64,000 nucleotides of DNA from Fremontodendron californicum (taxonomy: Eukaryota > Streptophyta > Magnoliopsida > Malvales > Malvaceae): positions 19,710,126 through 19,774,125 of the forward strand of contig JAULJL010000024.1 in NCBI GenBank assembly GCA_030761205.1. The letters are read 5' to 3'. The notes under the pieces are model-generated. The model worked only from the letters and a program-made list of their open reading frames with translations, searched no databases and was not told the DNA's origin. Shown here one piece after another: positions 1 through 11,538 of this stretch; positions within the stretch are counted from its first letter, which is position 1, and the number at the start of each line of letters is the position of its first letter. The position numbers were made by a program, and so were the translations under genes.

Positions 1-880
1 AAGTAAAGGAAGAACTTGATATATATATACAAACAGATTACAACAAATATGCAGAATCGAACAAAGACACTTACAGTAATTGATTTGAAAAAATCAATAT
101 CGAGTCAAGGTTGGACCTCTAACCTTAAGACGTTTTTTGCCTGTCTAAGGTGCTTACAGTATCGATGCCTACAGTATCGATGCAAATCGTCTCCCAGGTT
201 TCCTCGATATACGTTGCAAATGAGAGCACATCCGGATACAACACAGCGAACTGAAGAATGTTGAAGTCCCTCTCTCAGAATACAAGAATATTTTCGGTGA
301 ATTAGTGAATGTAAATAGATACAAACACTCCTATTTATAGATACAGAGAAGTCTGTTCGGTCAGACACATCTGTTGGATAGGAACCGATTCAGTCAAAAG
401 ACAAGTCTGTTACAATGAACCGGTTCAATCCAACAGGCAAAGACACAACTGAAAAGGCAAAGAAACCGAACAGACACATTCTAGAAGATGAATTATTCGG
501 AAAAACATAAAGCTGGTTGGTGCTGAGCTGGTTCGGCTGGTTGGTGTTAAGCTGGTTCGGTTTGGACAAAAAAATTTAAGCCGGTTGGGCAGTAAAAAAT
601 TAATTACTGACCCAAACCCGACCCAGCCCAGCCCAAGCCCAAGCCCTGCCCGGCTCAGCAGCGGCGGCGCGTGTATGTGGTCCACCCCAAGTTGTGTAGG
701 TCCTCACCCTCCACAAAAACTTGGGTGCCCCTTGGGGCCCAACCCATCATGACACTCTAGCTTATATAAACTATAAGCTAAAGTCATTCTTAGTCCTATA
801 TGGAATTGACTACCACACATACCTTCAACCAACTTTCCTTCCTATCCAAGTGGGTAAATAATGAGACTAATTTCTCATTC
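1..880 (-). repeat. Copia-type solo LTR, truncated at both ends (copy 1)
   Basis: The segment matches 9,615-10,494 almost base for base; I saw only about three or four substitutions. It is the same LTR family as the complete copy at 9,572-10,608, so it is a partial LTR that runs off the left edge and stops at 880, missing the last 114 bp of the LTR. Orientation is inferred to be minus, because the reverse strand carries a TATAAATA box (332-339) followed by GC-poor leader-like sequence, as in plant Copia LTRs. No internal retrotransposon sequence is attached on the visible side. Open reading frames inside it are not conserved coding sequence. Confidence 0.75.
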
Positions 881-899
881 TTAGTCCTATATGGAATTG
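877..899 (+). repeat. 23-bp filler duplication at a rearrangement junction
   Basis: The 23 bases at 877-899 are an exact copy of 786-808, 91 bp upstream inside the LTR. Immediately after it the sequence switches to the 5' flank of the glycosylase gene, which in the other copy begins near 8,848. A short ATTG microhomology is present at the second join. This is the typical scar of a break repaired by template switching. Confidence 0.7.
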
Positions 900-2580
900 T
901 TGTATGCAGTATGCCTATCTACCTCTTCAAGTAAACTAGCATACTGAAAACTACAAACCCACGTGCGTAAGGTAAATAATATAAATATGAAATATGGAAA
1001 GTTCCAAAAATATCAAAAATTGTGTGGATTAAGAAATATATATTTAATTTAAAAAAAAAAAGGAAACCTACTCAAATCGAGTTCTACACAAGTAGCTTCC
1101 GTAACACCTACAGCCTCCATTGCCCTACTACAGCTTCTTGGCTGCAAAGAAATATAACCGATAATTAACATCCAAAATATTTTGATGCATTGAAAAAATA
1201 AATAAATAGAAGGCATAAAGCATTTACAGCTTCAGAAGAGTTACCTGATGATCAAGGCATAACTTTGACTCAAATCTTTCACTGGATATCTGCCATTCTA
1301 CGTCTTTAGCCACATAACCAAAGGCATTCTCTTTCATAAAAAAATATGGATGAACTCCAAATCCAATTGCAAATAGCATTAGGGGAGTGCTCCTCCAGCT
1401 TCAATATGGAGAAAGCAGTGTGCAATCATGGCTCATTCATGATGTCTCCAAACGTTTGGATCCCTTCCACCAAATCCCTTCGTCGTCCTCTGCGACTCGC
1501 AGACTCTTCTCAATCCCTTTCTGTCACCATCTCACACCCTCCCAACCATCCTTTCCTTGTTATACAAGTTCATGGTGTTCACTCTCTCTCCTCTGCTGAT
1601 GAAGCTACTATTTTGGTATGTTATATTTATATGTCTTTTCACCGTTTATATTATATAGGAACAAGTGTAATGTTGTAGTATTATTGATATATTCAGGAAC
1701 AAGTTGGAAGAATGCTGAGGATATCAAACAAGGATGAGAGAGATGTGAGGGAGTTCCAAACATTGCATTGTTTAGCAAAGGAGAAAGGTTTTGGTCGAAT
1801 ATTCCGGTCCCCTTCCTTCTTCGAAGATGCTGTCAAGTGCAAGTCCATCCTTCTCTGCAACTGCGGGTATATAATATATATGACTATGTTATATATGTTT
1901 CTCACAATTTTAATTTTATTATTTAATAAAATTGTTTCATTCTCAAATAATAAGATTGATGTGTAGAATAAAGTAATTAAAGAAAAACAGTAATACCGAA
2001 GGCGAATTTTTTGGTCTCTTTTATCTTTCACGCTAGCCACTAATAAACAGCAATTTGAATTTGTTTGAAAATACTGAAGGTGGAAGAGGACATTGACCAT
2101 GGCTCGGGCTCTCTGCGCAGTTCAGCCAGAAATGGGTAATGCTCATTGGAAATGCAAAAGATCAAAGCATAAGAAGAAATACAGCTCAAATTCAGAGTCA
2201 GAGGGGAATTTTCCAACCTCGAAAGAAGTATCTTGCCTTGATGAGAAGTATCTAAATAAACGCTGCAACCTTGGGTATAGAGCTAGCTGTATTCTTCAAC
2301 TTGCTAGAAAGATTGAGAAAGGAGAACTTGAAGAACCTTCTGAGTCTAACACAACATCCTATGAAAGTTTGTATCAGAATTTGATGAAAATCAAAGGTTT
2401 TGGTCCCTTTGTCTGTTCCAATATAATGATGTGTGTTGGATTTTATAAAAGTATTGCATCGGATACTGAAACTATCAGACACTTGAAACAGGTTAATTTG
2501 GAATTTTTTTTTATTTTATTATTGAAGTACCTTTATTTAATTTATCCCATATATATTTGATTATTGTTTTCATAATAGCA
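893..2580 (+). repeat. Left copy of a tandem duplication containing the glycosylase-like gene
   Basis: This segment matches 8,848-11,538 once the solo LTR at 9,572-10,608 is removed. It covers 5' flank (893-1,345), exons 1-3 and the introns between them. The flank holds a purine-rich, A-rich stretch and a polypyrimidine segment but no motif I can name as a promoter. The right copy ends where element A is inserted, so the original extent of the duplication on that side is unknown. Confidence 0.85.
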
Positions 2581-3001
2581 GGTACATGGCAAGAAAAAAT
2601 GCTCTATAAGGACAATTGAAAAAGATGTTGAAGAAATTTATGGCAAGTATACTCCATTTCAATGTTTGGCATACTGGTGAGGATCGAAACTATGCTTTTG
2701 AACTATATATTTTCATCTAAAATTATAATCGGGAATTTAGATTATGGTCGCAATCACATTTTCGGTGTTTATCGTGATTGTAGACATATATCGTTATTTT
2801 TTTAATATCTTATTATAAGCCTATTCTTTTTTTTTTTTTTTTCAGATTTTAATTTTTATTCAGTTGTTATAAATATAATTCCAGCTGATCAACTCTTGGA
2901 ATTCTTGTAGGCTGGAACTGGTGGACGGATATGAAAAGAAACTGGGGAAACTGAGTGAGTTGGATGGTGGCAGCTATCATCTTGTTACTGGGAGTAATTA
3001 A
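1346..3001 (+). CDS. HhH-GPD DNA glycosylase-like protein, five exons, apparently intact
   Basis: I place exons at 1346-1615, 1697-1866, 2080-2491, 2582-2676 and 2911-3001; all junctions are GT/AG and the joined frame is open for 345 codons to a TAA. The protein resembles the plant family annotated as DNA glycosylase superfamily proteins of base-excision repair. An N-terminal family motif (VCNHGSFMMSP) is followed by a helical glycosylase domain. The helix-hairpin-helix is at about residues 248-260 (LMKIKGFGPFVC), with the conserved aspartate at D275 in the SDTETIRHL motif. The position that carries a catalytic lysine in bifunctional OGG1-type enzymes is not lysine here, so a monofunctional or non-catalytic role is possible. 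Only copy 1 of the duplicated locus is intact. The chosen ATG is the first in exon 1 and is conserved in copy 2. No transcript evidence is available; exon 1 could extend upstream. Confidence 0.75.
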
Positions 3002-5703
3002 TGTAATTAAATTGGCTCATTACCTACTTGATTGTCTTAAAAGTAGAGATGCTAATTAATTTCCAGTTGGATATGATGGGACAATTTGAGCTTCAACTTT
3101 TGCCTTTTGGATTTGTAAATTATATATGTTTGATGTTAAGATTAATGAGTATATATACATCCATGCTTCGGAACTACATTAACAGGTGAACAAATTAAGT
3201 ATGAAGTTTCATATATATTTAAAGCACACTAATTAATATGCTTCGGAAATCAAATCCAACAATGCAAGTATCGATGATATGGTCAGACCATGGTCTTATA
3301 ATATATAGGTGTATATATATAAATGTATATATATATATATATATGTCTTCAGGCAAGACAATAATAATAATGTGAACCTCCTCCACAAAGAAATGATCAT
3401 CCTGTGCAAAGGCTCTAACGATTTCATTTTTGAATTACCGGCAATAGACCATATGAGGACGATCGAACTTCACTACTGTCACCAAAACCATAATTCCAAT
3501 CATCCATTTTTCTTAATGAGTAAAAAAGTTGTGGCCATACCAAAATGATTAATGAAACTAATGGTAATTTTATGTAAATACAGCATCTAAAAGATGCTAA
3601 TTAATTAGTTTAACTGAACCAAAGTAGCATACCTTTGCAATAAGTTCCCTGACAGACTCCAGCAATATTAATTTGTAATTAATCCTAGAGTTGCCATGCC
3701 ATTAATACTGAAGCAAAAACAATAATACCCTGGATTCTCAAGCTTGTTAGTAGATATTTGTTGCAAATGGAAAGAAATACTAATTTATATTGAAAAAACT
3801 GTTCCAAGAGGTGAGAATAAAAGCAATCTGAAAATGAAGTTATGTGAAGCTCAGATCAACTGAAGATGATCTTTGAAATGAATCAAGGCCTTATAACATC
3901 ATAGAAAACAACACAAGGTAATGATGAAACTATGAGCTTTTGCCTTCAATATTCAGAGTTGTCAATCGGAATAGACTTCTATTTGTAGGTAGCTGAGAGT
4001 CATAAAATGATGGTAGCTGAGAGTCATAAAATGATGGTCAGCTTCTTCCTCACAAATCTATGATGCAATAAGAGAATCCATTTACTTCTAATATATTAGA
4101 AACTTTATGAATAGAACAAGAAGATGATGACAAATAAGCTCCTAAAGTTTTACCAGTGCTAAATTGCTTTTGCCAAACATGACCTTAAACTTTTGTAGGA
4201 TTCACTAATTGATTAAGAAATTGGATCATGACAGCATGTATATCATACACTATATCTATCAGAATTAAAGTTATAAATTATTAACAATAATGCACATTTT
4301 CTACTAATATCATCAGTATGCAAATCATTTCATATGTGATTCATTTAAATTTAATAAATTATTTTTTCAAAGATCAGATATATTCAGAGCACAGAAATAA
4401 TTTTTTTTTTTTTTTTGGTATTTAAGATTATCAGATATCGAATTTCAATTACTGAAATTAAAAATCTAAAACACTACTAATAGATCATTCCGTAGTTCAG
4501 TTAGAAATTAAGCAGAAAATTTTCTGCCAATATTTCTCACCTCCATCAAGGGAAGCAGTTAAAACGAAAATAATTAAAAAATAAGAAAATCTCTTTGCAA
4601 TTGCATAAACCAGTTTTATTCTACTAGAAAATTCCATATAATCTCAACTTACTCATAACTCATTTTCCTCCAAACAAAGTTATTATATATTTTTCTCTTA
4701 AAAAACCAAGAAAGAAAGAAAAAAAAAAAGTTCTGAATTGTGAACTGGATTTAACTGACATTTTATTAACAAGTAAGAGAAAAAAAAATCATAACCAGAG
4801 TTTAGTTATATTATTCGGATTTTTTATTTTAATTTTTAATATCTGTATCTACGTTTTTGTTCGACACATATTTAAATATAACTATAGGATATGATTTCCG
4901 ACTATAAGGTCAGACCATGGTCTTATGTATAATTCTTATTAGAGAAGGAATTCACTAAATTAATTTTACACACTTTCACAATTTTTTATATGATTAATAT
5001 TTTAATAAACTGACTGTTGGATTTAACAATATAGTACAGGTACCCGATCCATTTATTTAACGGTATTAATGCAAGGTACCAACTTGTTTGCCGGAATATA
5101 GTTCAGGTACCCGATCATAAACAAAAATTCTTTAAGTACTAAAGTGAAAAAAGTGATATAATACTGGGACCAATTTTTTATTTAAGCCTTAAGAATTATC
5201 TAAATACGCATTATGGATGTGTTAATTTTTCTCCTTAGCTCATTTTTTTTTCTTAGCTCAATTTTTTTTGCTAAGTAAGGAGGCTAATTTTTGTATATAT
5301 TAAGGACGATAAGCAAGAGTATTCTATTACCAATCGTCACGCAAAAGTCATATCTCTGACTTGTACAAGAAATCCGCTCATAAAAAAGAAATATGTCATA
5401 TCGCAATTGTGGGTTAATACAGTCAGTAAAACTACAAACTATCGTACAACCATCATATCATATCATATATATATAAATATAAAATCTCACAAAAGAAATA
5501 GCACAAACAGTAGTTCTATGAAATTTGTTGTAAAAGTCTAATAAAAAAACGAATACTACCAAAAGATGTCAGAAAAGATATTCTGTTACTAAATATATAA
5601 ATCTATATATTCTAACATACAGTATCGAAAAGAATATATAAATATTCTAACAAAAGTATATAACAAATATATGAAATCAAATAAAAGAAAAATGTCTTAA
5701 GAA
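3002..5703. other. AT-rich intergenic DNA, no gene seen
   Basis: I see no coding signal. There are short TA microsatellites (about 3,310-3,345), a local duplication of a 24-bp phrase near 3,989-4,030, poly-A and poly-T runs, and two copies of a 19-bp phrase containing the palindrome AGACCATGGTCT (3,281-3,299 and 4,908-4,926). A GGTACCCGATC phrase also occurs twice near 5,040 and 5,105. Nothing here identifies a transposon family securely. Confidence 0.5.
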
Positions 5704-5762
5704 TGTTGGATAATATAGATGTTAAATATTGTAAAATTTAAAAAGAGAAGAAGAAGAAAACT

Positions 5763-5798
<36 letters not shown>

Positions 5799-6731
5799 GA
5801 ACAAATATGCAGAATCGAACATAAAGACACTTACAGTAATTGATTTGAAAAAATCAATATCGAGTCAAGGTTGGACCTTATACCTTAAGACGTTTTTCAC
5901 CTGTCTAAGGTGCTTACAGTATCGATGCAAATCGTCTCTCAGGTTTCCTCGATATACGTTGCAAATGAGAACACACTCGGATGCAACACAGCGAACAAAA
6001 GAATGCTGAAGTCTCTCTCTCAGAAGACAGGAATATTTCGGTGAATTAGTGAATTGAAATAGAAACATAACACTCCTATTTATAGTGAAAAAGAAGTCTG
6101 TCCGGTCAGACACATCTGGTGGACAGGAACCGGTTCGGTCAATAGACAAGTCTGTAGCAAGGAATCGGTTGAACCAACATGCAAAGGACGCAACTAAAAT
6201 GAACAAAAATAACTGTAGGAAAAGACCGAACAGACACATTCTAGAAGATGAATTATTTGGACAAACATAAAACTGGTTGGTGTTGAGCTGGTTCGGCTGG
6301 TTGGAGCTGAGCTGGTTCGGTATTGATAAAAAATTAAGCTGGTTGGGCAGTAAAAAAATTAATTATTGATCCAAACCCTACCTAGCCCGGCTCGGAGGCG
6401 ACGGCGCGCCCGTCTAGTCCAACCCAAGTTGTGTAGGTCCTAACCCTCCATAAAAACTTAGGTGCCCCTTGGGGCCCAACCCATCATGACACTCTAGCTT
6501 ATATAAACTATAAGCTAAAGTCATTCTTAATCTTATGTGGGATTGACTATCACACATACATTCAACCAACTTTCCTTTCTTTTCAAGTGGATATATAATG
6601 AGACTAATTTCTCATTCACTTTGATATCATTTGTGTATGTTAATGTACACCGTGTATCTTGCTACGACAGCCTACTTATAGAGCACGTATTTTTGTATGT
6701 ATACACTTAATATATACTATGATATCCAATA
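5704..6731 (-). repeat. Copia-type solo LTR, older copy (copy 3)
   Basis: It aligns along its whole length with the LTR at 9,572-10,608, starting TGTTG and ending near CCAATA where the younger copy has CCAACA. It is clearly more diverged than copies 1 and 2, with many substitutions and small indels, and has an expanded TA repeat near 5,766-5,798. The minus-strand TATAAATA box is preserved near 6,077. I found no convincing target-site duplication, consistent with age. Confidence 0.7.
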
Positions 6732-8029
6732 ATTGTTAGATTTGTAAATGTGCTATTTTCCTTGATAATATTGAATTATTATGTTATAATGTTATGAGAT
6801 ATTTTATATATAATTGATTATTTTTAAATTATTAATTAATGAATTTATTATTCAATTAATTTGATATGTATTTTTATTTTTTTTATTATTTCAAATACAT
6901 ATGAAGAACCTTGGAATTGGATCTTGTCCCTCCTAAATCTTTTTTTTTTTCAAATATAATAGTTTAATATATACAAAAATATATCTCTTTTTGTTTATAA
7001 TATTGTTAAATTTGTATCAATAGATTTTTTTTTGCATGGAAATCTAGCCTACCAAATCCAAAACTCTCAAATTAGCTATATGGAGAACAGTTCTATTAAA
7101 AGAAATGAAGAAAAAAAACATATCAACTATTAAGAACATGTAATTTTTTTTTTTTTGAAATATTGAACTAAAAATCAAAATATTTTGATTATAATTTTGT
7201 CTTTGACTTTAACTAAATTTGACTCTTTCATGTTAGAATATTGATTCTTCTATCAACATAAAAATTGAATATTCAAGTAAATAATTTGTCAAATAATTTA
7301 GAAATTTTTTTAAAGGGTTAATATAAGAAATAATTTGCCAAATATTGTGCAAATAATATTGTTAAACTATATTGCGTGACTCAATTTAAATAATAGCAGC
7401 AAGTCCCCATTCCTTTGCACGCTAAGCTTGCTTGTATGGTATAATTATTGATCCCATATTGTTTATGAATATGATGCAATATATCCTTTGATTTATAATT
7501 GCAGTAAGAAATTTTCTTCAACATTTTCTTACCTCCATGATTCTTCTATTCACCCTAAATCCACGAAGAAAACCTCAAAAATTTGGCGCATCAAACTTTT
7601 TTGTTATAAACCCTAACATTTGCCCCAATTTTATTTCAACAATTTTGTAATATTAAAAATTTCATTTTTTAAATTTTTTTTATTTTTAATTTTGTATACA
7701 AAAAAGATGATGTGGCTTTTCCTTTTCAGAATGCGTAGATTAATTTGCCACATGGATGCATTTAATTGGACATAAAAGACACATCAGTTTTTTTTAACGG
7801 GGTTACACTTTGGAGGAAATAAAGTTGGAGTACCAAGTTGACATCTTTTTTTTCTTTAAATACCAAACGGACAAAAGGTGTAAAGTACAGGGGCCAACTG
7901 AGTATTTAATCCATATAAAAAATCTGTTTAAAAAAAATTGATATAAAAAATTTTAAAAGCCTAAATTATTCCTATTTATTTTGAATTTGAACTGGAAATA
8001 TATTATGTTAAAAATATATTATTTTAATG
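6732..8029. other. AT-rich intergenic DNA, no gene seen
   Basis: Very AT-rich sequence with frequent homopolymer runs. No splice-supported reading frame, RNA gene or transposon terminus was recognised. A phrase about 'forecast' length 100 bp near 7,740-7,910 shares wording with other intergenic parts of plant repeats but I cannot assign it. Confidence 0.4.
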
Positions 8030-8560
8030 CACTACAAATTTTAGAGGAATTGGGGACGATTGAAATCCCCAAAGATTTTGGGGACCACTTACATCATCCT
8101 TAATAGTTGTCCTCTATAACCATGTCTTCAAAAAAAAAAATTTAGGGACCAATGTTCGTAAGTCGTCCTCAAAATTGGAGACGACATTCGTCCCCAAATC
8201 ATTGGGGACGATTATCATCTCCAAACCCATAAAAAATTGCAAAGCTCTTTGGGGACATTTTTTTTTCTCTCAATTCAACGTCTCCATAATGTATTAGAGA
8301 CAACAACGTCTCCAATTATAGCATAATTGAAAAAACTATAATTCATTTATAATAATAAGGTATCAGGGACGTCCGACGTCCTCAGAAGGTATTGGGGATG
8401 ACAAACTTCCCCAATTATAATGTAATTGGAAGGTATTGGGGACGTTTAACATCCTCATAAGGTATTTGGGATGACAAACATCCCAATTTATAGTGTAATT
8501 GAGAAAACTAATATATATCTTTATTAATGTATTAAGAACGATTGGCAATTTGATATTCCC
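8030..8560 (+). mobile_element. CACTA-like terminal and subterminal repeat region (fragment)
   Basis: The segment starts with CACTACAA (8,030-8,037), the usual terminal motif of plant En/Spm (CACTA) elements. It is then filled with short GGGGACG, GTCCCC and GGGACGTC-type motifs in both orientations, like the subterminal transposase-binding repeats of this superfamily. One phrase of about 75 bp (near 8,370-8,430) recurs imperfectly near 8,435-8,505. I could not find the opposite TTGTAGTG terminus or a transposase, so this is a fragment or a degraded non-autonomous copy. Confidence 0.45.
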
Positions 8561-8847
8561 ATAAAATAATTTTGGAGGCATTGACCATTGATCTTAATTT
8601 TTTGTTTACATATAACAATGCACTATTATTAATTTAAATCTAATAATACAAATCCATAAAATCTTTTTAAGATACTAAGCAAAGAATTAAAATCCATAAA
8701 CAATTAAATCTTCTTTAAAATCTTATTACAACAAAAATAAGTACTTCTATAAAGATTCAATACACTGAAAGCTTAAACAGAAATGATTTAAACTGGAGAG
8801 AAAATATTAAATAGGAAACCAGTGAAATTGAAGCTTGTGATAAAGTA
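8561..8847. other. Intergenic, no feature seen
   Basis: AT-rich sequence with several ATCCATAAA-type phrases and no coding signal. It joins the duplicated gene flank at about 8,848. Confidence 0.4.
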
Positions 8848-9289
8848 TTGTTGTATGCCTGTCTACCTCTTCAAGTAAACTAGCATATTGAAAACTACAA
8901 ACCCACCTGCATAAGGTAAATAATATAAATGTGAAATATGGAAAGTTCCCAAAATATCAAAAATTGTGTGGATTAAGAAATATATATTTAATTTTTTTAA
9001 AAAAAGGAAACCTACTCAATTCGAGTTCTATACAAGTAGCTTCCGTAACACCTACAGCCTCCATTGCCCTACTACAGCTTCTTGGCTACAAAGAAAATAT
9101 AACCGATAATTAACATCCAAAATATTTTGATGCATTGAAAAAATAAATAAATAGAAGGCATAAAGCATTTACAACTTCACAAGAGTTACCTGATAATCAA
9201 GGCATAACTTTGACTCAAATCTTTCACTGGATATCTGCCATTCTACGTCTTTAGCCACATAACCAAAGGCATTCTCTTTCATAAAAAAT

Positions 9290-11538
9290 ATGGATGAACT
9301 CCAAATCCAATTGCAAATAGCATTAGGGCAGTGCTCCTCCAGCTTCAATATGGAGAAAGCAGTGTGTAATCATGGCTCATTCATGATGTCTCCAAAAGTT
9401 TGCATCCCTTCCTCCAAATCCCTTTGTCGTCCTCTGCGACTCGCAGACTCTTCTCAATCCCTTTCCGTCACCATCTCACACCCTCCCAACCAACCTTTCC
9501 TTGTTATACAAGTCCATGGTGTTCAGTCTCTCTCCTATGCTGATGAAGCTACTATTTTGGTACCTTATATTTGTTGAAAATAATATATGCTACATACTGT
9601 AAAATATAAACAGAAAGTAAAGGAAGAACTTGATATATATATACAAACAGATTACAACAAATATGCAGAATCGAACAAAGACACTTACAGTAATTGATTT
9701 GAAAAAATCAATATCGAGTCAAGGTTGGACCTCTAACCTTAAGACGTTTTTTGCCTGTCTAAGGTGCTTACAGTATCGATGCCTACAGTATCGATGCAAA
9801 TCGTCTCCCAGGTTTCCTCGATATACGTTGCAAATGAGAGCACATCCGGATACAACACAGCGAACTGAAGAATGTTGAAGTCCCTCTCTCAGAATACAAG
9901 AATATTTTCGGTGAATTAGTGAATGTAAATAGATACAAACACTCCTATTTATAGATACAGAGAAGTCTGTTCGGTCAGACACATCTATTGGATAGGAACC
10001 GATTCAGTCAAAAGACAAGTCTGTTACAATGAACCGGTTCAATCCAACAGGCAAAGACACAACTGAAAAGGCAAAGAAACCGAACAGACACATTCTAGAA
10101 GATGAATTATTCGGAAAAACATAAAGCTGGTTGGTGCTGAGCTGGTTCGGCTGGTTGGTGTTGAGCTGGTTCGGTTTGGACAAAAAAATTTAAGCCGATT
10201 GGGCAGTAAAAAATTAATTACTGACCCAAACCCGACCCAGCCCAGCCCAAGCCCAAGCCCTGCCCGGCTCAGCAGCGGCGGCGCGTGTATGTGGTCCACC
10301 CCAAGTTGTGTAGGTCCTCACCCTCCACAAAAACTTGGGTGCCCCTTGGGGCCCAACCCATCATGACACTCTAGCTTATATAAACTATAAGCTAAAGTCA
10401 TTCTTAGTCCTATATGGAATTGACTACCACACATACCTTCAACCAACTTTCCTTCCTATCCAAGTGGGTAAATAATGAGACTAATTTCTCATTCACTTTG
10501 ATATCATTTGTGTACGTAAATGTACACCGTGTATCTAACTACGACAACCTACGTATTAGAATACGTACTTCATATATATACGCTTAATATATACTCTGAT
10601 ATCCAACAATATTTATATGTCTTTTCACCGTTTATATTATATAGGAACAAGTGTAATGTTGTAGTATTATTGATATATTCAGGAACAAGTTGGAAGAATG
10701 CCGAGGATATCAAACAAGGATGACAGAGATGTGAGGGAGTTCCAAACATTGCATTGTGTAGCAATGGAGAAAGGTTTTGGTTGAATATTATAATATATAT
10801 GACTATGTTATATAGTATATATATAATATATATATATGACTATGTTATATTTGTTTCTCACAATTTTAATTTTATTATTTAATAAAATTGTTTCATTCGC
10901 AAATAATAAGATTGATGTGTAGAATAAAGTAATTAAAGAAAAACAGTAGTACTGAAGGAGAATTTTTTGGTCTCTTTTATCTTTCACGCTAGCCACTAAT
11001 ATACAGCAATATGAATTTGTTTGAAACTACTGAAGGTTGAAGAGGACATTGACCATGGCTCGGGCTCTCTGCGCAGTTCACCCAGAAATGGGTAATGCTC
11101 ATTTGAAACGCAAAAGATCAAAGCATAAGAAGAAATACAACTCAAATTCAGAGTCAGAGGGGAATTTTCCACCTCGAAAGAAGTATCTTGCCTTGATGAG
11201 AAGTATCTAAATGAATGCTACAACCTTGGGTATAGAGCTAGCTGTATTCTTCAACTTGCTAGAAAGATTGAGAAAGGAGAACTTGAAGAACTTTATTAGT
11301 CTAACACAACATCCTATGAAAGTTTGTACCAGAATTTGATGAAAATCAAAGGTTTTGGTCCATTTGTTTGTTCCAATATAATGATGTCTGTTGGATTTTA
11401 TAAGAGGATTCCATCGGATACTGAAACTATCAGACACTTGAAACATGTTAATTTGGACATTTTTTTTTCTTTTATTATTGAAGTACCTCTATTTAATTTA
11501 TCCTATATATATTTGATTATTGTTTTCATAATAACAGA
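9290..11538 (+). pseudogene. HhH-GPD DNA glycosylase-like pseudogene, copy 2
   Basis: Exon 1 (9290-9559) is intact. Intron 1 carries a solo LTR. The end of exon 2, about 62 bp with its splice donor, is missing near 10,790 compared with copy 1. Exon 3 (from about 11,043) has a 1-bp deletion near 11,170 and a TAG stop near 11,297 where copy 1 reads through. Exons 4 and 5 are absent, because element A begins at 11,539, right at the acceptor of intron 3. The HhH motif and its aspartate remain recognisable at about 11,336-11,430. It is a non-functional duplicate broken by three kinds of event: point lesions, a small deletion and two retrotransposon insertions. Confidence 0.85.
9572..10608 (-). mobile_element. 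Complete Copia-type solo LTR with TSD ATATT
   Basis: The boundaries are exact because copy 1 of the locus gives the empty site. The insert starts TGTTGAAA, ends ATCCAACA and is flanked by ATATT at 9,567-9,571 and 10,609-10,613. It is 1,037 bp with no internal domain, so it is a solo LTR left by LTR-LTR recombination. A TATAAATA box on the minus strand (9,946-9,953) suggests minus orientation, with U3 on the right. It lies in intron 1 of the pseudogene, antisense to it. Confidence 0.9.

Noticed and set aside
425..685. Open frame on the minus strand in the solo LTR (also at 10,039-10,299)
   Set aside because: It is in a Copia LTR and the third copy does not keep it.
8030..8560. MITE with palindromic ends
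   Set aside because: The motifs are subterminal repeats of mixed orientation and only one CACTA-type end was found.
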